Below, piece by piece: positions 21,667 through 30,674 of a stretch of 64,000 bases of DNA. The notes under the pieces are model-generated. The model was not told the DNA's origin. It was given only the letters and a program-made list of their open reading frames with translations, and did not search any database. A program made the translations under genes and the position numbers. Location: contig NZ_CP120233.1 in assembly GCF_030012985.1 (NCBI RefSeq), positions 1,719,001 to 1,783,000 on the forward strand, read 5' to 3'. Position 1 is the first letter of the stretch, and each line of letters starts with the position of its first letter. This DNA is from Microbulbifer sp. VAAF005. Lineage in GTDB: Bacteria > Pseudomonadota > Gammaproteobacteria > Pseudomonadales > Cellvibrionaceae.

Positions 21667-22057
21667 CCTCTAGCTCTAGTCTGAGATCTAAATATGTAAC
21701 TTAACTGCCACTATAGGAGATATGGTGGGTATCATTTCCTTTAGATACGATATCTATAATGAGTCCCAGAAAATATAAAACAATCTTTTTGAACAAACCC
21801 AGGATTACATAATCATATAAAATAATTTAACTTTCATATCAACAACCAATCAAAGCGGAGTATCTAAACAATATTAAATCGAGTACTCTTGATCTTCCCG
21901 CAATAAAAGATTAAGAGTCATAAAATACAATAGCCATCTATGAATAAATGAGACAAATTTCTATGACATGAAAGGCAGAGGTTAAGCCTCTCATACAATC
22001 AAAATTATATTTATAATAAGTACATCACCTATTCGCATCAAACCAACGATACATTTT
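21667..22057. other. AT-rich intergenic region
   Basis: 391 bp from the right IS256 target duplication (21667-21674) to the exonuclease stop. No ORF, RNA gene or repeat recognised. A single TTTTTGAACAAAC at about 21786 faintly resembles a TnsB site but stands alone and lacks a TGT end. Confidence 0.55.
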
Positions 22058-22621
22058 TTAAATAGTCAAGTAAGGAAGTATTCTCGAAATATTACGTGCA
22101 TCATCCACACCGCGATGCTGCTGACCTTCAAAGACAATACCGAGAGACTGTAGAGCAGATCCAAGTCCTGAACGACGCTTCTTACCTGTCTTTTCTTGCC
22201 ATACTGCTTTCAGGTTGATATGCGGTTTAGCAAAAAAATCTGGCGCGCAACCGTGCCGTATCAGCTCTACTTTGATCTGCTTCCAATCGTATTCCCCCCA
22301 GCTAGCCCAGGCTTGATACTCATAATGAGATAACCATAAGTTAAGGAGACTCGTGCTTTCTCTGAAATCAGGCGCACTAGCCACCATGCTATTTTTGATA
22401 CCTGTAAGTTCACTGCAAAACTTACTAAGTTTCGGATTAATCATTGGTCTAACAAATTGACTATGACTAGCTAAGATTTCACCATCCAAAGTAGTCAGTA
22501 CAAGTCCGAATTCAATGACCTCCATTACCCCAACAGATAGTGGGCGATCATTCCAACAAGTTGCCTCAAGATCTACAATCAGCAGGTGCTTAATACCATT
22601 GAAGCAATTCTGAAAAACCAT
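22058..22621 (-). CDS. DEDDh 3'-5' exonuclease (Eri1/KapD-like)
   Basis: RNase T / DnaQ-fold exonuclease, 187 aa from the ATG at 22621. Exo I motif IVDLEATCW gives Asp17 and Glu19, GEYDWKQ lies in the Exo II region, and HRGVDDARN supplies the Exo III His and Asp. The pattern is closest to the Eri1/KapD-like group acting on small RNA or DNA ends. Start chosen for AGGG about 8 nt upstream and because the extra upstream residues (ATGs at 22663 and 22735) are hydrophobic and unlike the family. 22622-22990 upstream is AT-rich with no gene. Placement between an IS and the transposon genes suggests cargo; a role in transposition is only a possibility. Confidence 0.8.
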   Translation of the reverse strand: MVFQNCFNGIKHLLIVDLEATCWNDRPLSVGVMEVIEFGLVLTTLDGEILASHSQFVRPMINPKLSKFCSELTGIKNSMVASAPDFRESTSLLNLWLSHYEYQAWASWGEYDWKQIKVELIRHGCAPDFFAKPHINLKAVWQEKTGKKRRSGLGSALQSLGIVFEGQQHRGVDDARNISRILPYLTI

Positions 22622-22990
22622 GCTAAACCCTATAGTATTTTTTAAAAATGAAAAAAATCCCATTAGTATACGAAAATTATAATATACATATAAACAGAGT
22701 GAGATATTTAGAACGAGCCCGTCATCAATTGACATGGCTCAATAGAGTATTGTAAATTTTTCAAGGGATATACTATATGGAAACAATAACATGTCCTTTA
22801 AGTACTTTTAATTATTAAATATTAGATTTCTTGGTATATCATTAGGTATTCATAAAAAATAATAAGCCATTTCAAAATATATGTGTGTATATTTATGAAG
22901 CTCTATAGCTCTCAGAACAAACTTATCAGCAAGCTAGATAGAGAAACTACAAACCACACAATATTTCTATCTTTACAATATGGTATAACT

Positions 22991-24106
22991 ATGTTTAGAG
23001 CACTGCAACAGCCGGGTGAATCCATCCATTCCTTTATATTAAGAGTTTTTATAAAAGCTGGGTTTCGGAATATAAATAGCTTAATAGCTGGCGGGGGTGG
23101 ATGGAGAGAGTACCCTTCAATTCCGGATACAGCCAAAAAATATTTCACTTTTTATCCCGAGAAAGTACTGATTGACATTTTTGACTCTACTTACTCTATC
23201 GGAACAGAGGACACTTTTAGCAGAAATAGATTTACACATTTTAAAGGCTTCCCGCAAATTCTTAACTACTCTCATGGACAATTTACTGGAAAACGAATAC
23301 CTATTAAGTTTTGTAAAAGGTGTATTGAAGAAAAACTTGCAAATCAGGGCCATGCGTTTTTCGAAAGCAAGTGGTTATATATATCATATTGCGAAAAGCA
23401 TAACTGTCCGTTATGGCAAATCAAAAGAACCCCTTCAGTAAAAAACAAAATTAAAAGCGTGATTTTAGGTGTTTTATCGGCTAACTGGGAGAAAGTATCC
23501 AGCTCAATAAAACATTTAACTTCAGAAGTTTACAATAATAAACATTATGAGGACCCCATAAGTAAGTGGAAACTTTACTTTTCTCCCTGTGCAAAACTAA
23601 CCTACATAGAATATTTTGTTCAGACTTTATCCTATCAGAAAAATTACATTGGGAAATTTTCTGATAGGAGATCAGCAGAACCCACGAAGAGCGACCTGAA
23701 CCTCTTAAGAGCAAGATTGAAGAGATATTGTCATATGAGTTTTTATGATGTGTACAGTAAAGAATTGCAATCAAACTATAAAATCATTAAAAACTTCGAA
23801 AAAGAAAATTTTGAAACTATAAAAGTTAAACGATGGGGAATGGAGTTCCCTATACTTAAAGATAAAAAGGGAGCCTGCGCATCTTGTTCCCGATGGAATA
23901 TAGATTCTTTCACTGACTGTTCAATTTCTGGTGTTATAGCTAGCTCTCGTGAAAGCGATTATTCAAGAATGGAAATTAACAGCAATAATTATATTGACTT
24001 TACAAAAAGATGTGCTATTACTTGGCTAAACATACAGAGATATGAGTTTCGCAAGAAGTATGGTTATAAACATCCCTTAGGCCTTCCTGCACCTCTCAAT
24101 CAATAA
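22991..24106 (+). CDS. tniQ: TniQ-family target-selection protein (second copy)
   Basis: Protein of about 371 aa with the TniQ N-terminal pattern (FRALQQPGESIHSFILR) and a zinc-finger motif: Cys108-x2-Cys111 (KFCKRC), then Cys134, His137 and Cys139 (SYCEKHNCPLW). A further CASC pair lies in the C-terminal part. TniQ proteins choose the target and recruit TnsC. The ATG at 22991 matches the family N-terminus; a GTG at 22883 would add 36 unrelated residues. It is encoded convergently to tnsD with only 9 nt between stops, unlike the usual tns operon arrangement. It is distinct in sequence from the neighbouring TnsD, which suggests a second targeting route. Confidence 0.8.
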   Translation: MFRALQQPGESIHSFILRVFIKAGFRNINSLIAGGGGWREYPSIPDTAKKYFTFYPEKVLIDIFDSTYSIGTEDTFSRNRFTHFKGFPQILNYSHGQFTGKRIPIKFCKRCIEEKLANQGHAFFESKWLYISYCEKHNCPLWQIKRTPSVKNKIKSVILGVLSANWEKVSSSIKHLTSEVYNNKHYEDPISKWKLYFSPCAKLTYIEYFVQTLSYQKNYIGKFSDRRSAEPTKSDLNLLRARLKRYCHMSFYDVYSKELQSNYKIIKNFEKENFETIKVKRWGMEFPILKDKKGACASCSRWNIDSFTDCSISGVIASSRESDYSRMEINSNNYIDFTKRCAITWLNIQRYEFRKKYGYKHPLGLPAPLNQ

Positions 24107-24115
24107 ATATGTTCT

Positions 24116-25531
24116 CTATTTTTTAGGATACCTCCCCTTAGCCTTTAGAGGTTTAGGTAGAGCAACCTCTAGCCATTCACGATCATATAAATACAACCAA
24201 TAAAAGGCTTTATTACAGTGTAACTTAATATCTTTACGAATTGCTTTAGGGTGGGATTTGTAATATTTAAGGATTTTTAGCCTATAGCGACGTCGCATTG
24301 ACTCCATATGGCATCGTTTACGATAAGTTACTAGTTCAGGATGAGTTGAGATAACTTGTTCTACTGATCCTACACCAATTTTACAAATTGTAGCTATTCG
24401 ATGCCGGTTCATTCTTGTATACCCAAGGTGAATAATTTCATCTCTACAAGCCTTAGATAATTTCTTTGGCTTAAGATTCAAGGGGATATCGTGGAGCGCT
24501 GCAAGTCTTTTCAGATAAGTTCTACTTTTCCCTGTAATTTTAGAGGTTTCATTAAGCGACCTGCTTCGTAGAATATCAATACATTTCCTCTCTTTCCTTT
24601 TCGTCCTCATAGCAAAATCCTTTTTACGGGTTTGGAATTCAAACTCTACACTATTATGATCCTCTAATAATTGCTGGAAGGTAGAAAAAAGCCAACTTGA
24701 GAAAAAAATGTGCTGGAAGGGATTATGGCTTGCTCCTTGAACTAAAAGTTGAGAAACATATCTGAAGTCTTCAGAAGATTTTGGGAGCGAGCTATTATAA
24801 AATGGCCGATACTGCTGTGAATATACATAAAAATTTTGCATTAATTTTAGACGCCTAATACGGCCACTATTCGTTACCAAGCCCATATTATTTAATTTAA
24901 GGCGATATTTTGAAGTAACATCTATTAACGGAATAGGCCATTTGATCTTTCTTAAAAAATCATATCCAAACTTACCTACCTTATATTCAACACTAGATGC
25001 TTCTTTAGCACAGCAGGTCACTGATGGTAACAATCCAAGGTTAATTCGTTGACGATTAAGTAAGTCAATTCTCTCTAAGAGTACTGGATGTATACCACAA
25101 GAAGAGACCCCAGGGATTTGATGCGACCTATGCCAATAAGCAACTCCATATTGATTTATATCGCTACAGGCGCACTCTTGACACCATTTCAAGCATAGCG
25201 AAGAACCTGCACCAAATGATGGGAGCTGACTTTCCCTTATTGATCTCGCGCTATCATTACTCAACATAAATTTTATTATGTTATTTGAATACTTAGGCAA
25301 ATAAAATATATATATTGGAGCCAATGTCTGACCAAATAAAATTTCGTACGCTTCATCATCTGTCAGGGCTGAAAGTTTTTTTAGATTCGATGTCAAAAAG
25401 GGGTGTATGGAGGCCCTCTCCTCAGCAAGATATATTTTATTAAACTCTTTACCCTTTAATCCAGAAATAGTAGCAAAGCGAATAATTCGACTAAAGAAAA
25501 GTTCATCAGGAAAAGCTTTGGGCAGGAGCAT
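24116..25531 (-). CDS. tnsD: TnsD-like site-specific target selector
   Basis: TniQ/TnsD-family protein, 471 aa. The zinc finger is clear: Cys117-x2-Cys120 (WCQECAC), the YWHRSHQIPGV block with His134/His137, and Cys145-x2-His148 (SCGIHPV). The C-terminal half is basic and rich in helix-turn-helix-like segments (HRIATICKIGVGSVEQVISTH cut at 20 residues), as expected for a protein that reads a fixed attachment site. With the right end against yhiN, it is predicted to recognise the 3' part of yhiN. ATG at 25531, 22 nt after tnsC. Slightly shorter than Tn7 TnsD. Confidence 0.88.
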   Translation of the reverse strand: MLLPKAFPDELFFSRIIRFATISGLKGKEFNKIYLAEERASIHPFLTSNLKKLSALTDDEAYEILFGQTLAPIYIFYLPKYSNNIIKFMLSNDSARSIRESQLPSFGAGSSLCLKWCQECACSDINQYGVAYWHRSHQIPGVSSCGIHPVLLERIDLLNRQRINLGLLPSVTCCAKEASSVEYKVGKFGYDFLRKIKWPIPLIDVTSKYRLKLNNMGLVTNSGRIRRLKLMQNFYVYSQQYRPFYNSSLPKSSEDFRYVSQLLVQGASHNPFQHIFFSSWLFSTFQQLLEDHNSVEFEFQTRKKDFAMRTKRKERKCIDILRSRSLNETSKITGKSRTYLKRLAALHDIPLNLKPKKLSKACRDEIIHLGYTRMNRHRIATICKIGVGSVEQVISTHPELVTYRKRCHMESMRRRYRLKILKYYKSHPKAIRKDIKLHCNKAFYWLYLYDREWLEVALPKPLKAKGRYPKK

Positions 25532-25553
25532 ATTGTCAAATATGGGGTGAAAC

Positions 25554-27011
25554 TTACTTTGAGGATAGATGCTTGATCGGATTTTTAAATAAAATTTCCA
25601 TTTTTTTTAACTCAGCTTCAGGATTCTCTGCAATAGATGCTCGCCTTATCAAGTCTGGATCTTTAATAAGTTCATTTAAGTCACCAATAGATTGCAAGTA
25701 AGATAGCTTCTGATGAAATTCATGGTGCTGGGGGCGATTTAAATCTCCGGGGATAATCATAACTTCTGATTTCGAAGTATCTATAGATTTAACGGAAATT
25801 TCACTAGTTTCGACCTTAGACCTATTATTACTCTTTTCCCTTCTGATACGCCGAAATTTTTCAAGCCTATTTATCCTTGCTTCATCTACAGATTTTTTGG
25901 AGAAATTTATAGCTTTTTTTGCTGCATACTCCAGGACATATTCTGTTATAGACTCGTTATCTGAACCAATTACTAAACGCTGAGACTCCCTATAAATTCT
26001 TACAGCCAGATCCATATTACCAATAGATAGATCATATAATTTGTCACTAAGAGATTTAGTTAAAGGAGTTTTTTCCTTTGTCCATTGCAACACCCAAAGT
26101 TCTTCAACAAACATGGTCCACTCCTCATCATTTTTCATCAAGTCCATAGTAAAAGAAGCTTGACTTTCTGCACGTCTTGCTGTCTTTAGAGTTTTCCCTA
26201 ATAATTTGTCAAAAGGAGGGTTTGCACACAGAAGAATGGGAACTCCCAATTCATTCATAAGATTATGAAGAAACCCCAGAAATTTATCTTCGCCTCCAGC
26301 TTTTGCCAAATTTAAATGCTGCATTTCATCTATTATTATGACACCTAAAAAGCTAGACTTTATTTTAGCTTCAATTTGCTTAACAAGTAGATCACTCGTT
26401 TTTTCTGGCTTAGTCTCTTCTCCTCCAAGCTTTCTATCAATTTCCGATAAAATCTTAAGACAAAGGGCTCTGATACTTGAGTTTTCTGGGCAATCTACTT
26501 TAGCCCATACTACTTGCTTAATATATAAAGGCTCACCTTGGTATTTACGATGCTCAATAACTTCTGGAAAACAATTTAAAATCTGCTCTAGCATACAACT
26601 TTTTCCGACACCGCTTTCCCCAAGTAAAGTTATACCACTCCCGTTAGATTTGAAATAACCTGTTCTAGGAGCAACTTTAGATCGTTGGTCTACAGGGTAG
26701 TGTAAATAGTTCATGGTTGTCGGCGACAGGGGATTCTTGCTTGAATAACCTTTCTTAATCGCAATTTCAATTGCTCTAAAGCATTCTAGATATACTGGAA
26801 GAGGCTGCCTTAACTCTTCGATTCTTGTAAGGTATTCAATACGCTCGAAAGCACTCAACTTTCTCTCGTTTTCAGAAAATGAAGGATAGCTACTTAATTT
26901 TTCTACCAAATCCTCATCTTTCAATTTTTTTGGTAATGCTTCGATCAAGGGGTTCCCCCGATGCTCCGGGAGTATTGCAATGTTATACTCTGCATAATTT
27001 ACACCTCTCAC
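25554..27011 (-). CDS. tnsC: TnsC-like AAA+ regulator ATPase
   Basis: AAA+ ATPase of 485 aa. Walker A GESGVGKS is at residues 131-138 and Walker B GVIIIDEMQHL near 223-233. TnsC proteins assemble on target DNA marked by TnsD/TniQ and license the TnsAB transposase, also giving target immunity. The GTG start overlaps the tnsB stop (GTGA), indicating translational coupling. The C-terminal tail is charged (RRIRREKSNNRSK) and may contact TnsA/TnsB, by analogy with Tn7. Confidence 0.9.
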   Translation of the reverse strand: MRGVNYAEYNIAILPEHRGNPLIEALPKKLKDEDLVEKLSSYPSFSENERKLSAFERIEYLTRIEELRQPLPVYLECFRAIEIAIKKGYSSKNPLSPTTMNYLHYPVDQRSKVAPRTGYFKSNGSGITLLGESGVGKSCMLEQILNCFPEVIEHRKYQGEPLYIKQVVWAKVDCPENSSIRALCLKILSEIDRKLGGEETKPEKTSDLLVKQIEAKIKSSFLGVIIIDEMQHLNLAKAGGEDKFLGFLHNLMNELGVPILLCANPPFDKLLGKTLKTARRAESQASFTMDLMKNDEEWTMFVEELWVLQWTKEKTPLTKSLSDKLYDLSIGNMDLAVRIYRESQRLVIGSDNESITEYVLEYAAKKAINFSKKSVDEARINRLEKFRRIRREKSNNRSKVETSEISVKSIDTSKSEVMIIPGDLNRPQHHEFHQKLSYLQSIGDLNELIKDPDLIRRASIAENPEAELKKMEILFKNPIKHLSSK

Positions 27012-29152
27012 TGGTTCCGCCTCTTCCTTTTTATTAATGAGACAGCTTCATTTTTCCTTTTTGACTCTAAGTTCTCATCATCGGGATATAGTTCTGATTT
27101 CTCTTCTCTAATGGATTCACCGTATTCAATTCGTCTATCAAGAACCGCCTCTTTTCTTCGTGTTCTCATTCCCTTTATTCGCTCAGTCTTACTCTTATCT
27201 TGTACATCTTTTTTTGTCTCACTTTTTGCTACTTGGCTAACTAATTTACGTCTATTATGTCTTTCTATAGACTTTTTACCTGGTTTATTTTTACATTTTT
27301 CTTTCTTTTTCCAATCTTTAAAATACAATATATCAGCTTGATGCTTATCACTAAGGCTTGCAGAAAACTTCATCAAGTTGCATTTAGTGAACCCTTCGCG
27401 CTCCTTAAGGCGAACATATATGAATGAAGAGTTATCTTGATCGATACGAGCTTCCATTTTCCAGCACTTGGTAGACCTGGCAAGCACTTTCCATTCTTGA
27501 AATTCTTCCCGGTCACATTCATAGTACATATCCTCATTTAAGCGGATACCTTTACTCGTCATAGATACTTCTACCGCAGGTAGAAGTTTAGCCCTTACTT
27601 CGGACTCCTCTGATCTACTTAAAGCATGCCGATGCTTTTTTAGATGGATATTCCAATAATTAAGCGGTGTAGGGGGCAATCCATTTTGCACTAACAAGAC
27701 GGATTGTGCAGCTAAACCGTCAAATAGAGAATTATTATGCTCCATAACCTCATCAATAAGTAATTTTGTTACTTCATCTAATGTATATGTTGCATCGAGA
27801 CGTGGATCACGATCACCTCGAATATAATGATGTCCTCTAGTTGTCCCTAATAATTCATGGACTAGATTTTTATTCAATATTTCGAATCTTCGTTCCACAA
27901 TGCCTTTAAGATCGGCGCGATAAGGTGGAGCTATACTCAGGTGACCGATTAATGGAACGGCTAATTTTTCAGCGCTCTTACATATAAACTCCCCTCGATC
28001 GCAAAGCAAACGCTGGGGGATATGATGGCAAGGCCATTCATGATCTTCGATTTCGATACCGAACCTAGAACAATAACTTTTCTTATCCGTAAAGCTATTG
28101 ACAAGAGCTTGACGACCCGCACGCCAAGAAGCATATTCCATAGAAACGTGAAGCCCAACAATCATCCTGCTTTCTTTATCTACCACACAATAAACAGTAG
28201 GCCTACCTAGAACATGAGAGCGCCTAAATTCAGAGACAATATGAACATCCAGTACTGTTGAATCCAATTCAAAGCAACTTCCAGGAACTTCGGTATGATC
28301 TGTCGCAGCTCCTCTTAACCCACGCTTGTTTCTTTCAAAGTCACCCACTGTAGTTTGCTTTCGGATTATTTCATTTTTTGGGATTAATTTTTTAACCCAA
28401 TATATAAAAGTACGATATGATGGAACATTCGGCGACCTAGATTCACTCTCTGCCAGTATTAGTTCTTGTGAGTATAGCTCCTTCAACATTTTTTCATAAA
28501 CTTGACTAAATGGAACTCGACGCCCTTTCAAGCCATACTTCTTCATCGCTAAAATAAAATTATTCTTATCATTTTCCGAAGTGTTAACCCCTTGATGTAT
28601 TTCCATGCTCGGTGTAAGCATTCTTATTGGAGCTCCACGTTTAAGACCTCCTGAGACCCTAACTCTTCCAGCTCCTCCAGAATTCTTGTAAGCAGGCAGG
28701 AGGGCATTTCTTTCTTGCCCACCCCTCCAATATTGATTTAATAACCTATATATTCTCTGAGCCCTTACCCCTTTACTTTTCGCCTGATTTACCAGAACTT
28801 TGCTTCTTTCTTCAGTAGAAATCTCAAGGAGAAAATCTGGATTTTCTATTAGCTCACTTATCAGCTCAATATTTCTATCACGTTTTTTAATATGAGCTTC
28901 AGGTATCAACCCCTCATCAGCTAGCTGATAGTAGGGAAGAGGACTAAAGTTTCTTTTCACAGCTCCTCCTTTAATCGCACACAAAAATCTGGAGCTATCA
29001 ATCTTAATAGGCCTTCTTAAACCTCCAGATTCTTCAAGATTAAAAAGAACCAGAATATTTATATCATAAAAAAGTTCAAGAACACGATACACACCACTAT
29101 CAACCCCATCAATATCAGTTATACTCCAAACACTGTTTCGTTCAACTCGCAT
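27008..29152 (-). CDS. tnsB: TnsB-like DDE transposase
   Basis: Transposase of 714 aa with an rve-type catalytic core: Asp297 (FELDSTVLD), Asp385 (LLCDRGEF) and Glu420 (GIVERRFE). Spacings of 88 and 35 residues equal those of Tn7 TnsB. The N-terminal third should hold the end-binding domains and the basic C-terminal tail the TnsC-contact region. It binds the 20-22 bp sites at the transposon ends and performs 3' cleavage and strand transfer. ATG at 29152, 2 nt after the tnsA stop. Confidence 0.92.
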   Translation of the reverse strand: MRVERNSVWSITDIDGVDSGVYRVLELFYDINILVLFNLEESGGLRRPIKIDSSRFLCAIKGGAVKRNFSPLPYYQLADEGLIPEAHIKKRDRNIELISELIENPDFLLEISTEERSKVLVNQAKSKGVRAQRIYRLLNQYWRGGQERNALLPAYKNSGGAGRVRVSGGLKRGAPIRMLTPSMEIHQGVNTSENDKNNFILAMKKYGLKGRRVPFSQVYEKMLKELYSQELILAESESRSPNVPSYRTFIYWVKKLIPKNEIIRKQTTVGDFERNKRGLRGAATDHTEVPGSCFELDSTVLDVHIVSEFRRSHVLGRPTVYCVVDKESRMIVGLHVSMEYASWRAGRQALVNSFTDKKSYCSRFGIEIEDHEWPCHHIPQRLLCDRGEFICKSAEKLAVPLIGHLSIAPPYRADLKGIVERRFEILNKNLVHELLGTTRGHHYIRGDRDPRLDATYTLDEVTKLLIDEVMEHNNSLFDGLAAQSVLLVQNGLPPTPLNYWNIHLKKHRHALSRSEESEVRAKLLPAVEVSMTSKGIRLNEDMYYECDREEFQEWKVLARSTKCWKMEARIDQDNSSFIYVRLKEREGFTKCNLMKFSASLSDKHQADILYFKDWKKKEKCKNKPGKKSIERHNRRKLVSQVAKSETKKDVQDKSKTERIKGMRTRRKEAVLDRRIEYGESIREEKSELYPDDENLESKRKNEAVSLIKRKRRNQ

Positions 29153-29154
29153 GC

Positions 29155-29961
29155 TTACCTACCGATTGATGAAAGAATATTTGTTATATCTATAACTCCA
29201 GACTCTGCTATCGGTTTACTTAAGTCTACCTCAACTTTCTTAATAGCGATTAAATGCTTCAAAAGTACTAAAGCTTCATCGTTCTTAACATCTACATTTT
29301 TACAGAATCCATTGCATATATCTTCGATCAAATTGATCCCGACATGTAATGTCTTTATGGCTTGCTTTTCTATACTTTCCTTAAATCTACGTCCTTGTCT
29401 ATATGCAGAGGTAAACCACTGAATATTTTTAGATTGAATAACCGATATTTCATTCATAGTATATATATGGAAATTTACCCCCAGAAGCTCCCACCAAATA
29501 CGTTCAATTTCTAATTTTTCAGCTGTACGCTTTATTGATAGTTCTTGGGCTGATTTAACAGAGATAGCCTCATACCAAAAGTCGTGTTTATCTGTGCAAG
29601 TCAAAACAAAGTCTGTAGTCATGACATTGTATGATCCAGAACCAGGCACTTTTGGATGATTTATATCTAGATTCTTTGCAATCTTGATAGAAAAGTCTAG
29701 GGGGAGAAGGGGAAACTGTTCCCTTATATCGATTACTGAATCACAGTTTTCAACCAGATAGAAGAGACAGCTTTCGTTTTCTGAGAGGGTATGATGCTCT
29801 CTATTAACTTTAATACCCTGAATTTTTCCACTATTTCCCTTAGATTTAACATCCTGAACTCTCAGCCAGGGTTTGTATTCTTCTCCAGCTCCCAGCCCAT
29901 ACTTGTTTTTCAGAGCTCTTTGAAAATCAGTTAGCCTCTCTAACCTTCTGTGTCGCGCCAA
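29155..29961 (-). CDS. tnsA: TnsA-like 5'-strand endonuclease
   Basis: Protein of 268 aa with the TnsA restriction-endonuclease fold residues Glu63 (LSENES), Asp117 (MTTDFVL) and Lys136 (EAISVKSAQE), near-identical in position to Glu63, Asp114 and Lys132 of Tn7 TnsA. It cuts the 5' strands so that the element moves by cut-and-paste. The intact triad predicts clean excision rather than cointegrates. The start is a TTG with GGGGTG about 7 nt upstream; no better ATG exists. First gene of the tns operon, reading away from the right end. Confidence 0.92.
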   Translation of the reverse strand: MARHRRLERLTDFQRALKNKYGLGAGEEYKPWLRVQDVKSKGNSGKIQGIKVNREHHTLSENESCLFYLVENCDSVIDIREQFPLLPLDFSIKIAKNLDINHPKVPGSGSYNVMTTDFVLTCTDKHDFWYEAISVKSAQELSIKRTAEKLEIERIWWELLGVNFHIYTMNEISVIQSKNIQWFTSAYRQGRRFKESIEKQAIKTLHVGINLIEDICNGFCKNVDVKNDEALVLLKHLIAIKKVEVDLSKPIAESGVIDITNILSSIGR

Positions 29962-30263
29962 AACTTTTCACCCCAATCTGATTTATGACTAAAGCATTAA
30001 CATCTTAGGTCTGTAAGATTTATTAATCCGGTATCTATAGTATACATACTGAGGTCATATTTAAGTGGTTGTGTTCATCCTTATTCAAACATTATGAAAT
30101 TTAGCAGATCTTACAAATTCGTAGGACCGCTACGCCTAAACCGTAGAGTGTTTCTACCTATTATAAATCTGATTTTTTTATGTTATATGATTTAAGGATT
30201 GTCTTGATAATTTCTTATAAAAAGAAAATATCTCATAAAATTTTCAGCCAAAGTAAATCTACT

Positions 30264-30355
30264 ATGAGTCATAGAAATAGGCTCTATGACTCATTTAATG
30301 GGTATTTTGTGAGTCATAGAAATAGGCTCTATGACTCATTTAATGAGTATTTTGT
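30264..30355. repeat. Tandem 45-nt repeat, each unit with a perfect hairpin
   Basis: Two head-to-tail units, 30266-30310 and 30311-30355, differ at one base; a third starts (GAGCCATATAAAG) and breaks off. Each begins with a palindrome: ATGAGTCATAGA and TCTATGACTCAT around the 7-nt loop AATAGGC in unit 1 (12-bp stem), 11 bp in unit 2. Because 45 is divisible by three, a weak plus-strand ORF (30180-30413) through it shows a 15-residue repeat (SHRNRLYDSFN...). The region lies between tnsA and the right end, so it may be an operator array or a structured transcript. The remainder of 29962-30580 is AT-rich and shows no gene. Confidence 0.85.
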
Positions 30356-30580
30356 GAGCCATATAAAGCCTTACACAACTTCTGAGCTTGGCTTAAAATA
30401 CGGAAGGCCTTAAAAGGTGGCATTCAAATCAACAGTTTGCACTTAATATCTATATATAAGATTTGGTTTGTTATCGATTTTGAACTAGTAACGAAGGATA
30501 TATTGTTATATTCATCCTCATTTATTCCTGCTGCATAGGCTGCACGACTACCTCTCCCGCTGAGTGCACTCGCAGATGTG

Positions 30581-30671
30581 GCAATATTCACACTTTATAA
30601 TTAGTGTTCAAACTTTATTATTCAGTGTTCAAACTTTTTCTACAGTGTTCAAACTTTATTGTACCGGCACA
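30581..30671 (-). other. Right end of the Tn7-like transposon with four TnsB-type sites
   Basis: Read on the minus strand from 30671 the end starts TGTGCCGGTACAATAAAG, which closely resembles the Tn7 right end as I recall it (TGTGGGCGGACAATAAAG). Four sites of about 20-22 bp follow with the core AAAGTTTGAACACT: plus-strand cores AGTGTTCAAACTTT at 30603, 30624 and 30644, and a variant (ATTCACACTTTAT) at about 30585. Spacing is 20-21 bp, two helical turns, as in the overlapping site array of Tn7R. The adjacent 5 bp (30672-30676, CCATT on the plus strand) should be the target duplication. Confidence 0.92.
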
Positions 30672-30674
30672 CCA

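Larger units (their letters stand above)
22991..30671. mobile_element. Tn7-like transposon: transposition module and right end
   Basis: tnsA-tnsB-tnsC-tnsD on the minus strand, a convergent tniQ-like gene, and a right end whose terminal TGT lies at 30669-30671, 3 bp beyond the yhiN stop codon. As in Tn7, tnsA is the gene nearest the right end. The left end was not found anywhere between 1 and 22991, so the true left boundary is either outside the window or degraded. The coordinates given cover only the part that can be assigned with certainty. No cas genes, CRISPR array or tnsE are present. Confidence 0.88.

Noticed and set aside
21781..21800. Left end of the Tn7-like transposon
   Set aside because: A lone TTTTTGAACAAAC without a TGT terminus or repeated sites; not enough to call an end.
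22991..24106. TnsE
   Set aside because: The protein carries the TniQ N-terminal pattern and zinc-finger cysteines, which TnsE lacks.
30264..30355. CRISPR array
   Set aside because: The 45-nt units are directly adjacent with no variable spacers, there are only two full copies, and no cas gene is in the window.
30180..30413. 77-residue protein gene on the plus strand
   Set aside because: Its body is the translation of the hairpin repeat, it has no convincing ribosome site, and composition is AT-driven; treated as a repeat, not a gene.
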